From Diogma glabrata (Eukaryota > Arthropoda > Insecta > Diptera > Cylindrotomidae), in the NCBI GenBank assembly GCA_963693315.1, contig OY856186.1:230926532-230990531 (forward strand): a DNA stretch of 64,000 nucleotides, read 5' to 3'. The position numbers were made by a program, and so were the translations under genes. Under the pieces are notes generated by a model that saw nothing but the letters and a program-made list of their open reading frames with translations, searched no databases and had not been told where the DNA came from. Positions within the stretch are counted from its first letter, which is position 1, and every line of letters begins with the position of its first letter. Of the stretch, positions 11,603 through 24,262 are shown in pieces.

Positions 11603-12048
11603 AATAAATGTAATCCACACACACAACACAATTAAAGCAGTAAAATTAAGAAATACGTTTTCAACCAAACACGAGCTTAAATTTAATGTAAATATTTTCA
11701 CAAAGAAACAACAATGGTGGATAAATTAGTTGACACAAATTACTTGACACAAAACAAATTAAAAAAACAATGAATATTACCATATGCAACAAATTAGTGT
11801 TTTTGATTAAATTTTTTTTATATGGAGTTTTATTTTTCCAGATGGCGTTAAACATTTTTTTAATTGTTTTTACTTTTTATATGGAATTTTAATTTCAAAA
11901 TGGCGCTAAAAAGTTCACGAATTTTTGTGTTAAAAGATGAATCAGGCCAAAACCCCCGATATATAAGCCTTCTTAACAAAACATAATCACTTATTTTAAA
12001 AAAAGATGTCAATCGTGTATATTTAATAAACCTAACCTCACCTCACAA
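11603..12048. other. Unique centre of the inverted pair
   Basis: This holds the 5' region of the left transposase and the breakpoint with the right copy. Two imperfect copies of a block TATGGANTTTTANTTT...ATGGCG lie at about 11820-11910. At 12030-12070 the string AACCTAACCTCAC occurs twice in tandem, with AAATG after each. The second occurrence is the first base of homology with the left arm, so the junction shows a small duplication. Confidence 0.6.
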
Positions 12049-14013
12049 ATGGAACCTAACCTCACAAATGAAATTTTAAATTTTACGGTAAATGATTTAG
12101 TTGATGAGGTCTCTCATGCTGTAGATAGTTGTTCGTCGGCCAGTTGTTCTTCAGTTATTAGTTGTTCAGTCAGTAACTCTTCAGACAGTTGCTTTTCAAG
12201 TGACAAAACTGTTACCTCTGTAAGCATAAGTAATCTAAAAGAAAAATTACATGGCTGGACTATACGCAATATCAAAACACTACGCCTTACGGTTGTTGAT
12301 GAACTATTACAAATATTAATAGAAGAAGGACATAGTCTACCTAAAACTGCTCGCCAGTTATTAAAAACACAGCATTCTCGGATATTGCAGCCCATGCAAA
12401 GCAAACGTGGTTCTGTTGGATCGTATATTTATTTTGGCATTAAAACCTGTTTAATGCACATTATTGTACCAGCAGTTTACTGTGAGGACACAATAATTTT
12501 ACATGCCCATATAGATGGGGTATCGTTATTTAATAACTCAACAACTCAGGTCTGGCCAGTTGTGCTACGAATTTATAATGACAATTATTTTACTACACCA
12601 TTCGTGATTGGTTTATATTGTGGTGATTCAAAACCACAATCTGCTGAAATTTATTTAAAAGATTTTATCGAAGAAATAAACGAGTTGATTGAAAAAGGAA
12701 TAGTTATAGGCAATAAAACATATGCTGTTGAAATGTCTGCAATTATTGCTGATTCTCCTGCTCGGGCATTTATAAAATGTTGCAAGTATCCAGGTACATT
12801 TAATGCATGCGAGCGATGCACAACAAAAGGAATAACAATCAATCGTAGGCGTGTGTACCCAGAAATGAATTGTTCAAGCCGTACTAAGCTAACATTTATT
12901 GATAAAATACACTCAAATCATCATCAGACTGATATTAACAGTCCGCTACTTAAAATTCAGAATTTTGATCCAGTATCACAGATTGCTCTTGACTCAATGC
13001 ATTTATTATACTTAGGTGTAATGATGTTTTTGTTGGAGAAATTTATTGGTAAAAAAAAGAGTACGGCAAGTTTACGAGCACAACACTTAAAAATATTAAA
13101 ACAAATTATGGATAATATTTCAAAAGATGTACCAAAAGAATTTCAAAGAAAAGTTTTTGATATCACTGACGTATTACGTTGGAAAGCAACACAATTTAGA
13201 TTTTTTTTGTTGTATTGTGGACCATTGGTCATGCAGAACATATTATCCAAAGAAAGATATCAACATTTTTTATTATTGCATGCAGCTTGCCGTATTTTAA
13301 ATGATGAAATCGTTGCAGTTCCACTTGCACTTTGTGCCAAAGCTATGCTACGAAAATTCTTCTTGTTGCTTTCTTCTTTATATGGACCTGAAAGTCAAAC
13401 ATTAAACATGCACAACTTAATACATGTGGCGGACGATGTTATTCATTTTAAAGCACCGCTTAGTCGTCTTTCTGCATTCTGGGGTGAAAACTATATTAGT
13501 TTATTTAAAAAGTTAGTAAAATCACCAAATAAACCTCTTACTCAAATAGCCAATAGAATTTTGGAGGTACAAAATGTAGATAGTACAAAAATTCAAAAAA
13601 AAACTACTATTTCATCATACAAATATGATAAACTTGCAGAAACAATATGCTATAAAAATCAACAATTAATCAGCTTATCCGAAGTGAAACTTTATGGCTA
13701 TACATTAACCACGAAACATCCAAATAATGTAATACAATTGAAGTCTGATATATTGTTTATTATTAATAAAATTTACAAAAACTCAACAGAAAACACAAAG
13801 CCTGCTGATATTTTTTTATCTGGATTTGAAGAAAATGATAGCGAAGACGTTTTTAATATACCAATTTCTTCTAAAACTATTGGAATATCAAGAGTAAACA
13901 GTTTTTCGCAAATAATAAAAGTCGTCACAGCGGATTATATTAAAAGCAAGTGTCTGATGTTAAATTTAAAAGACAAAAAATATGTGATTAACTTATTACA
14001 TGTGGCTGATTAA
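12049..14013 (+). CDS. CACTA-type transposase, right copy, N terminus missing
   Basis: A frame of 654 residues that starts at ATG 12049 (MEPNLTNEIL), inside the homology. The roughly 33 residues that precede EPNLT in the left copy are absent, as are 12 in-frame codons of the Ser-rich region (left LENSSETDILHR). All proposed catalytic motifs (HIDGVSLF, IIADSPARAF, CERC, AFWGENY) are intact. Three substitutions separate it from the left copy: K to M in GVMKF, P to S in LLPSLYG and T to N in EVQTVD. AATAAA at 14027 follows the stop. Whether it is expressed depends on a promoter in the unique centre. Loss of the basic N terminus could remove DNA binding (inference). Confidence 0.75.
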   Translation: MEPNLTNEILNFTVNDLVDEVSHAVDSCSSASCSSVISCSVSNSSDSCFSSDKTVTSVSISNLKEKLHGWTIRNIKTLRLTVVDELLQILIEEGHSLPKTARQLLKTQHSRILQPMQSKRGSVGSYIYFGIKTCLMHIIVPAVYCEDTIILHAHIDGVSLFNNSTTQVWPVVLRIYNDNYFTTPFVIGLYCGDSKPQSAEIYLKDFIEEINELIEKGIVIGNKTYAVEMSAIIADSPARAFIKCCKYPGTFNACERCTTKGITINRRRVYPEMNCSSRTKLTFIDKIHSNHHQTDINSPLLKIQNFDPVSQIALDSMHLLYLGVMMFLLEKFIGKKKSTASLRAQHLKILKQIMDNISKDVPKEFQRKVFDITDVLRWKATQFRFFLLYCGPLVMQNILSKERYQHFLLLHAACRILNDEIVAVPLALCAKAMLRKFFLLLSSLYGPESQTLNMHNLIHVADDVIHFKAPLSRLSAFWGENYISLFKKLVKSPNKPLTQIANRILEVQNVDSTKIQKKTTISSYKYDKLAETICYKNQQLISLSEVKLYGYTLTTKHPNNVIQLKSDILFIINKIYKNSTENTKPADIFLSGFEENDSEDVFNIPISSKTIGISRVNSFSQIIKVVTADYIKSKCLMLNLKDKKYVINLLHVAD

Positions 14014-14528
14014 AGAAATGTATAGGAATAAAAACAAACGCGTTTTTATTTACGATTTGTTTTATTATTATTTAGTTTTATTTTAAAATGTTCTAAATAC
14101 ATCAATTTAAAACAGTGTTCTACAAATTTAGAACATCGTTTTGCTTTGCTCATATGGTAATCCGAAATTAATGTAAAAGGTAGATTCATAGCTGTAATAT
14201 AAACGAAAACGCCCGCTATACACTTCTATATGAAACTATTTATATTAAAATGAAATAAGATACTTTAGTTTATTGTTACAAATGACAGCTTAAATACATT
14301 TTTAAATAACCAAACCATTTTGATTTGCTCGAACCTTAAACGGTTTTCGTAAATTAACATATCTCTGTGAAGTAATAATAAATGCACATTGGGTAACCCC
14401 ATAATGATAACTAAAATATGGAATGTAAATTGCGTGTTACAAAATTTTAAAAGTGGTGTTGAGTGTTGTTAATATCAAATATTAATTATTTACTAATTTT
14501 GTGTTACAATTTGCTTAATTTGTTTGTA
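14014..14528. other. Intergenic spacer of the right arm
   Basis: Inverted copy of 8991-9505, differing at only a few bases. No reading frame of its own. It should hold the promoter of the right DUF4806 gene. Confidence 0.5.
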
Positions 14529-16108
14529 ATGGATAATCGGCCATTTACGGTGGTTAAATTTTGTGAGAAAAAAGGAGGAAAACACGTTGTGGAGCTTGTT
14601 CCAAATTCTTGGATTTGTGACCTCGCTGGAAAGAAATTTTGTCTTTATCCGCCAGCTAAAGATGTACAAAAAGCTCGGAAATGGATCGACACCTGCAAAG
14701 CTCCGGAAAAACAATGGGAAAAGTTTTCTATTAAAATTATACAAACAGCAGGTTAGTAATATTTAATATTTGTGTTTTTTTTTTAAAAAGAAATGGCGTT
14801 TTTAAAAATCATAAATATTTATTACCGTTATTAATTATTATTCATATATTTAAATAATAGAATTATTATTACACCCGCAGATTGTGATTAAGGTTTAGTT
14901 AAGAAAACGTTGTGTAAGCGTGGTTTTGAAAAAAGTACCTAGCATTTATTTATGCACTTTTTTAAATTGCATCGTAGTATTTAATTGTTATAACGAAGTT
15001 TGTCATTATTAAACTCAATGTAGAGAATATAACGTTTTGTATGATGACGGAATCGCCATCAAAACTTTATTTGTGATTAAACACTTGAATAATGTTTATT
15101 TTTTCTAGTTGGTATAGATCAAGGAAAGCGAAGATTGAAAAGATCATTTAAAAATAAAAAAGTGGAAAGTTCTGATGCAGAGTACGTTATATCGCAATCG
15201 CCTTACACTTACTCGCCAGAACAGGTAAAAATGATACTCTCGAAGCCTATAGCTGAACATCCGGCAGACGTGGAGTCAGAGTTTGGAGATGAAGTAATTC
15301 ATGATGTGCACATAGAGATCGATAAAGAAACTGACGACGATGATGATTCACAACCATCAGATATTAAGTCAGAAAGTGCAAGTAGTGACACACCACATAA
15401 ATCCGTTGATCCGAAAACACCTGCCTACATTCATGAATTGGAATCAAGGTTAAAATTAGAAATACAAAAAGTGACCCGGTCAATTAAATACGATTTAAAT
15501 AATAAAATTGATGCCGTTATGCAAATGATGAATCGTACTCAACAAACCAATGAAAATCAAGATCCTTGGAACATACTTAATACTGAGCTTCCAATCACAA
15601 CTCTTGAAGAATTTCAAAGTTTTGAAGTCGTTATTGCAGCCGATAGAGAAAAACAAACAGCATTGGTATAAACATTTGGTTTGGAGTAAAAACCTATTCT
15701 ATAACCGAATTATTTTATTTTTACAGAGAGATATTTTGAGGTACACGGTCCTCAGCTCCAATAGCTACCATAAAGACGTGCAACAAATGATAGCCACTGT
15801 TATATCAAAAAATACGCAGTTAAGCTACAGTGCCACCGGGCAAAAAAATAAGAGGTGAATCGAAACTAAGTTTCGAAAAAACTGTAACTTACACATGCAT
15901 GATCAGTGAGTTTTTATACTACATCCAAAATAAGAACAAATATCAATTGAATAATTTAAATCTGTAAATTTCTATACTTCTAGAAGCCTTACAAATAAAG
16001 TGGAAAGAAACAAACCAGTCGGTTTCAATCACTAAGGTTGTTAGTGCATATTTAGCTGGTGCAGCAGATCGTGAAGGTGGTCGTGCCAATAGAGCAAAAT
16101 TAGAATAA
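14529..16108 (+). pseudogene. DUF4806-type gene, right arm, four exons with a +1 frameshift
   Basis: Exons 14529-14751, 15109-15665, 15727-15905 and 15984-16108 have GT-AG introns of 357, 61 and 78 bp. The first donor is CAG|GTTAGT, the third GTGAGT. The frame joins cleanly from MDNRPF through exon 2. In exon 3 an extra G (ACCGGG at 15835-15840, versus ACCGG in the left copy) shifts the frame and brings a stop at 15856. Without that base the protein would match the left copy. This copy therefore has a full single-copy gene structure but a broken domain, the reverse of the left arm. A sequencing error in a GGG run is possible. Confidence 0.7.
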
Positions 16109-16199
16109 GGCATAATAATTTTTTTATAGGCATTTTTTAATAAACGTTAAATAAACTTAATCAAACCAACGCTTTATAATTTATTTTTCATTGTTTTAT

Positions 16200-16870
16200 C
16201 CAATTGAATATTAACTAAAATTGGTTGAAAATTAAAAGCCATATTTGGCCCAAAACTGTTAGCCATCCTTGGGCCAAAATTGTAAACCACATTTGGCTTG
16301 AGATCTCGAGATCTAGAGATTTTGCATGGCCCAATATTGTACGCCGTACTTGGCCCAAACTTGTAAAAAAACTCTGTCACGATGTTATCATTTCGTGGTC
16401 TACCCAACGTTGGGCCAACACTAGAAAATATGCTTGGTCCAAGGTTTATATCTGGTATGCCAATAATGTGCCATGTTTGGCCCGATTGTTTTTTCCTACC
16501 TGGGCCAAGTAGGGTTAAATTTAAAAAGCCAATGTATGGTAAAAGTCTATTGGGCCAGTTATGGTAAAACTGTGAGAAAACAATGTTTGGCAAAATATAA
16601 TTGGCCCAAATGTGGTGTAATTCCAAAAAAACTGAATAGCTGAATGCTCGGCTAAATCATGTTGGCCCAACTATGAGCCAAGTATGAGAAAATAAGGTTT
16701 GGCGAAACATTATTGGGCCAAGTGTGGTTCAAAGTACTTTGGTTCATGTTTGGGAAAACATAGTTGGGCCAATTTTGGACCAACTAAATTCACCCCATGC
16801 ATGCTATGCCAGAGTTGGCCCAAGTTTGGTCAGTTTGACAACTATGGCGATTCCTATATGGGGAGTCATC
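16200..16870. repeat. Subterminal TTGGCCCAA motif array, right (longer)
   Basis: About 18 degenerate copies in mixed orientation, for example TTTGGCCCAAAACTG near 16243, TTGGGCCAACACT at 16409, GTTGGCCCAACTATG at 16660, TTGGGCCAATTTTGG at 16764 and TTGGCCCAAGTTTGG at 16814. The first 312 bp mirror the left array. The remaining roughly 360 bp have no left counterpart. The element end should lie near 16870, but no CACTA-like terminus was seen. Confidence 0.75.
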
Positions 16871-16956
16871 TTTTTTTAAATTTTTTTAAATATAATAAAA
16901 ATTAAAATAGTTTTGTATGACATAATTATGCTGATAAGAAGAGCATTTAGCTAACA

Positions 16957-16982
16957 GTTCAGTATCTTCGTACTGAATTGCA
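16957..16982. other. Short perfect hairpin
   Basis: CAGTTCAGTA and TACTGAATTG flank a TCTTCG loop, pairing over about 10 bp with one G-T mismatch. Hairpins of this kind sit near the 3' end of Helitrons, but no CTRR end follows, so the role is open. Confidence 0.35.
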
Positions 16983-17109
16983 ACAATTTAATTTGGAAAT
17001 ATGGAGGGGCTGAAATCTCACAACTCTGAGATATCAAGACTTCGGTCTGGGTTAAGGATTTTGATGTAGTTTTCGGCAAAAAACTTTTATGCGGACATGG
17101 TTTTTAGTT

Positions 17110-18240
17110 ACACTCAGCAAACTGCTCAAAAACCTCTCCATTTAGTGTTTCGAGAAAATATTACAAAATCACAAATTCATATTTCTTTCAAAATTCCAAA
17201 AATATTGTAAAAAATAAATAAAATCAAACTTTTTCCAAAATCCTAAAAATATTCCAAAAATTATTACAAAATCAAATATTAGTATTAAACTTTTTTCAAA
17301 AATTCTGAAAATATTGCAAAAATTATACAAAATCCAAAATTGAAACTTTTTTCAAAATTCCAAATATTCCAAAAATTAGAATAAAATCAAATATTTAAAC
17401 TTTTTCTAAATTCTAATAATATTCCAAAAATTCTTAAAAATTCAAAAATTGAAACTTTTTTCAAAATTCTAAAAATATATATAAAATTAAAAATTTTTTT
17501 TTTTTAAATGTTAAAAACATTCCAAAAATTGGAATAAAATCAAATATTTAAACTTTTTCTAAATTCTAATAATATTCCAAAATTTCTTAAAAATTCAAAA
17601 ATTCAAACTTTTTCCAAAACTAAAAATATTGCAAAAATTATATCAATATCAAAAATTGAAACTTTTTCCAAAATTACAAAACTTATAATAAAATCAAAAA
17701 TTTAAAATTTTTTAAGATTCTAAAAATATTCCAAAAATTCTTACAAAATCAAAAATTAAAACTTTTTCAAAATTCCAAAAATATTCAAAAACTATAACAA
17801 ATTCAAAAATGTCCATGTCCAATTTCATTTTCATTTTCAGCAAACTATTCAAAAACCTTCAATTTAGCGATTCGAGAAAATATTACAAAATCACAAATTC
17901 ATATTTCTTTCAAAATTCCAAAAATATTGTAAAAATTATAATAAAATCAAACTTTTTTCAACATTCTAAAAATATTCCAAAAATTATTACAAAATCAAAA
18001 ATTGAATCTTTTTTCAAAATTCCAAAAATTATAAAAAATCAAAAATTTAAAATTTTGCAAAATTCCAAAAATATTCCAAAAATTCTTACAAAATCAAAAA
18101 TTAAAACTTTTTCCAAAATTCTAAAAATATTGAAAAAATTATTACAAAATCAAAAATACATACTTTTTTTCAAAATTCCAAAAATATTTCAAAAACTATA
18201 ACAAATTCAAAAATTTCCATGTCCAATTTCATTTTTAATT
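17110..18240. repeat. AT-rich minisatellite, roughly 55-60 bp imperfect units
   Basis: Built from variants of TTTTTCAAAATTCCAAAAATATT followed by CCAAAAATTNTTACAAAATCAAAAATT, repeated some twenty times with length variation. A longer segment (17110-17220) recurs near 17835-17945 (GCAAACTNNTCAAAAACCT... with the same flank), suggesting higher-order duplication. The plus-strand open frame of 130 codons here (17809-18201) reads low-complexity K/N/I/F and is not a gene. Confidence 0.75.
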
Positions 18241-18660
18241 ACATTTACGTCATAAAAACAGCTACATTTTTTTTCCCAAAAAATTGGCTATAAAAATCAA
18301 TGAAATCATTTTTTGACACGCTTGACACTATTTTTTTGACAAACTTATAATGCCATAATTCTCTATATTAATAATATATTTTCACGTCATACAAATTATT
18401 TATTTTATTTTTTTCCAAAAAATTGGGTAAAAAAATAAATAAAAATTTTTCTTTTGACACACTTGACAACATTTTTTTGACAAACTTATGATGCCATAGT
18501 TCTCAATAATAATAATAAAATTTCGTTTCAAACAAAATTTTAATTTAATTTTTTTTCCCGAAAAATTGGGTAAAAAAATAAATAAAAATCTTTCTTTTGA
18601 CACACTTGACAACATTTTTTGACAAACTTATAATGCAATAATCTAGATTTTGGTCTCACA
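18241..18660. repeat. Tandem repeat, about 125-bp unit, three copies
   Basis: The core TTTTGACACACTTGACAACATT...TTGACAAACTTATNATGC recurs near 18313, 18452 and 18596. Between cores lies TTTTTTCCCNAAAAATTGGNTA. A degenerate fourth core is at 18757-18800 (TTTTGACACACTTGACG). No coding function. Confidence 0.75.
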
Positions 18661-18879
18661 TACCAATCCCGACCATCAAGATTTCTCGAAGTTCAATGTT
18701 CCTACTCGTAATCACTTAAAATGAACGTTTTTTAAGCAAAAAATATGCAAATTTCCTTGTTTTGACACACTTGACGATTTTTTGACACATTTCCGGTACA
18801 GTTATCAAACACGGCGTCCTTTCCGACCTGTCTCTTGAGTATACCTATTTTTAGAAAAAAAATTTTTGGAAATCCCTTC

Positions 18880-19062
18880 AGTGGTTTTCCCTGCAGCGTA
18901 GGTAATGACGGCCGGCCGGCCGGCAGACAGACATACATTTTTTTTTTGCTTTTTTAGAATCAGTAGGTCCTAAAACGTCGAGAAATGCCAAAAAAAGTGG
19001 GGGTAAGAATTTCACTTTGAGCTCATGAATGTAATACTTAGGTCTTTCAGACCGAAGTAATT
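18880..19062. other. GC-rich island and candidate element end
   Basis: Contains GACGGCCGGCCGGCCGGCAG (18908) followed by ACAGACATACA, the GGCC/AGAC pattern often found in insect interspersed repeats, then TTTTTTT. TTCAGACCGAAGT at 19046-19058 is the inverse of ACTTCGGTCTG at 17039, so 17039-19058 may be one element that carries the minisatellites. Confidence 0.4.
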
Positions 19063-19199
19063 AAGTACGGATCTTCAAAATACTTCACTGAATATTTATA
19101 GTAGAATCCTGTCTGAGTGTAAAGATGTTGTCAGTTGTATCTGATTCCATTGCGGTTCATTATGTTTTTACTGAAATTGATGTTTTTTTAAAGTGTAGC

Positions 19200-19800
19200 T
19201 CATTTCTTCGAGCACAGTGCGGATCCAGATATTTCTGCGCCGGGTGCAGATTAGGTAAATGGCGCCTTCTACTCTATATAAATATCGTATAGAATATATA
19301 ATAACTAAAATTGTGGTACATATGATTTTTCTTAATACTTTGGTAGTATTGGACGCTTTTTTATAATTGCATTAATATTTTCCTTTGTTTTTTTCTAGAT
19401 AATGGACAACAAAACAATAAATCATTTCTTATAATACAATACGACATAAAACAATTTTCCACGATAATATGTTCAAAGTGAAAACAAAATAAGAGGTTAA
19501 ACCAATTTTTGAAAAATTTGAAACAACAAAACTAAAATTTGGTTGCAAATCTTTCAGAGGAAAATTCCCCACTCCTTGAGAATCACGTTTTTGCTCAATG
19601 ATTAAATTAAACCTCACAAATAAAGTTATATGGAGTAGTACATCATCAGCTAGGGACTCCATAACGAATATTGGGAATGCGCTCGTCGACTGATTAGAGT
19701 TCTTTCACCAGCACTCCTAGGATACCACCTTGATTAGTGATATCTCACCGAAATCGCCATTTGTATGTGATATCTTGATTTATGTCATATGTCGAAGCCG
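19200..19800 (+). repeat. Dispersed hairpin-bearing repeat, copy 2
   Basis: Holds the block TCTGCGCCGGGTGCAG...GGCGCC (19227-19265, also inverted at 49045-49080), a CGATAATATG/AACAACAAAACTAAA block as in copy 1, and the hairpin block at 19690-19795 (TTCTTTCACCAGCACTCCTA...TGATATCTCACC...GCCATTTGTATGTGATATC). The minus-strand 77-codon frame across it is not conserved among copies, so I do not call a gene. Confidence 0.6.
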
Positions 19801-22766
<2,966 letters not shown>

Positions 22767-23125
22767 CTATTTCTTTGTTGGTGCTTGTATGCACACATTA
22801 TATTTTGTGTTTTTTCGTCTAGATGCGTACACGAATAAATAAGAAGGCATTCCGACGTTAGCTGACCACATACAGTTGTCCAGATGTGAGAAGTACGGAT
22901 TTTTCAAATCTACCCGGTCCACATCCTTTCGCAATTTTCCTTGTGCTTTGTTGATGGTCATTGCAAAAGCGAGTCACACTGGAAACTAAACGTTTAAATT
23001 CAAATGCCATATCTGTTGGGATCATTGAAATGCGTAGCAACAGTACATCTTCCTCTTTGAATTTTCCTTTCAAAATTGTAGCTTCAATGACATTGTTCAT
23101 CATCTTATTCACCAAAAAATTTCAA
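22767..23125 (-). pseudogene. Helitron helicase (PIF1-like) C-terminal relic
   Basis: In two overlapping frames the minus strand reads NNVIEATILKGKF, EDVLLLRISMIPTDMAFEFKRL, then MTINKAQGK, KNPYFSHLDN, and MPSYLFVYA. These are the conserved last motifs of Helitron Rep-helicase proteins (IPTD..FEFKRLQFP, TINKAQGQ, CFSHGQLYVA, SNLFVYA). At least two frameshifts break the region and there is no Rep domain or upstream helicase motif. It is a dead fragment of a rolling-circle transposon. It directly abuts the dispersed repeat at 23165. Confidence 0.8.
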
Positions 23126-23164
23126 AAATATTTGTGCTATTTAAAAATATTTGAAATATTTTTT

Positions 23165-23745
23165 TAATAAAATGTGTTGTGTAGTTGGAATTACAATATG
23201 TCTCACAACAACACATGAAAGACCCTTTAAGACCTAGGTTCCACACCATCATGTTTTTTAAGATGATGGACACAAATTTCTTATTTTTTGGTTTTTATAT
23301 TCATTTTAAAGAATGGAAAACTAAATAATAAATCCTTTCACATAATAATAAACGACATAGGGCAATATTTCATGATAAAATGGAGGAAATTAAAATAAAA
23401 TACTTTTTTTTTTTTCAAATTTGTAGGAACAAAGCTAAATTGGGTTACCAATTATCCTTATAGTGGTAAAAGCATATACCAAGATCATGTAAACATGGTT
23501 TTGCTGAAGGATTAAACCCGGCATATTTAATAGTTATATGGAAGCTCATTTCTTCAAGTAAACGAAAAAGTTCATTTTTTTAAAATATATAAAAAAATTA
23601 CAAATTTGCGTCCATCAACACCTTAGAAAGCATGTTGTTGTGGACCTTATTCTTCAAAGGTTGTCATGAGTTGTTTTTGCTCACATTGTAACTCGTACTA
23701 CCCAACACATTTTATTTTAAAAGAAATAAAGTGTCATCATCAAAG
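23165..23745 (+). mobile_element. TIR-flanked non-autonomous element (dispersed repeat copy 3, first part)
   Basis: The left arm (23165-23290: AATAAAATGTGTTGTGTAG...GGACACAAATTTC) is the imperfect inverted copy of the right arm (23600-23745: GCGTCCATCAACACC...ACACATTTTATT). The middle carries the CAATATTTCATGATAAAATGG block shared with other copies. One arm is also present at 46340-46465. It is non-coding. Flanking duplications are not clear. Confidence 0.65.
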
Positions 23746-23868
23746 AATATTCTATTCTATATTCTATTCTATAATAATAAAGAATATTCTATAATATAAT
23801 ATTCTAATTCTAATATTCTATAATAATAAAGAATATTCTATAATATAATAAAGAATATTCTATAACTA

Positions 23869-24091
23869 AAGCCGCAATTAGACTATTGCAGAACTCTGCA
23901 ATATTTCTGCAATGGTAGTGTGTAAAATATTCATTGCAGAAAAGTTTGGCAATGAACTCATTGCAAAACATTGCAATGACTCATTGCAATGTTTTGCAAT
24001 GAGTTCATTGGAAAACTTTTCTGCAATGAATATTTAACAAACTACCATTGCAGAAATATTGCATAGTTCTGCAATAGTCTAATTGCGGCTT
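23869..24091. mobile_element. Palindromic MITE with TAA target duplication
   Basis: The arms AGCCGCAATTAGACTATTGC... and ...GCAATAGTCTAATTGCGGCT are nearly perfect reverse complements over about 100 bp each and are rich in GCAAT motifs. The flanks are TAA on both sides (CTAA|AGCCGC and GCGGCT|TAA). A 3-bp TAA/TTA duplication is characteristic of PIF/Harbinger elements. It splits the dispersed repeat (23165-23745 from 24092-24262). Confidence 0.7.
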
Positions 24092-24262
24092 AAGGGTGCT
24101 ATCGTTGATTGAAAAAAGTTCATCTGCCAACATCCCTAAAATATCACTTTGGCTAGTGATATCTCACTGCTATTGCCAGTGGTTTACGATAACTAAAGCT
24201 AACTCATATGCAAATAGCAGGAATCTAAGTACGCGGGGTTGTCCCACCCATAGATCAAAAAT
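24092..24262 (+). repeat. Dispersed hairpin-bearing repeat, copy 3 (hairpin block)
   Basis: Matches the block of copies 1, 2, 4 and 5: TTCATCTGCCAACATCCCTA, GGCTAGTGATATCTCACTGC, TATTGCCAGTGGTTTACGAT, AACTCATATGCAAATAGCAG and GGTTGTCCCACCCATAGATC. A 68-codon frame through it resembles the minus-strand frame of copy 4, but this reflects repeat homology, not a protein. Confidence 0.7.

Larger units (their letters stand above)
4531..16870. mobile_element. Inverted (head-to-head) pair of CACTA-like transposon copies
   Basis: From 4531 inward on the left and from 16512 inward on the right the sequence is a near-perfect inverted repeat. The left arm (4531-11510) and right arm (12051-16512) surround a unique centre of about 540 bp. 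Once two extra 1,247-bp units are subtracted from the left arm, the two arms have nearly the same length (about 4.5 kb). Each arm carries, from the centre outwards, a transposase gene, a DUF4806 gene and a TTGGCCCAA array. The 5' ends of the genes face the centre. Only the right side continues the outer array, to about 16870, so the left copy is truncated at 4531. Neither CACTA/CACTG termini nor target duplications could be found. A mis-assembly is possible and should be excluded. Confidence 0.8.

Noticed and set aside
12030..12070. CCTAACCTCACCTCAC tract resembling insect telomere repeats (TTAGG)n
   Set aside because: Only two loosely spaced CCTAA units. Better explained as a small duplication at the junction of the inverted copies.
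6281..14744. Frames opposite DUF4806 exon 1 (93 and 83 codons, MYNFNRKLF...) and opposite the transposase (108, 96 and 63 codons)
   Set aside because: Antisense shadows of genes on the other strand. They recur only because the genes are duplicated.
17809..18201. 130-codon frame rich in Lys, Asn, Ile and Phe
   Set aside because: Made of minisatellite units. The composition follows the repeat, with no domain.
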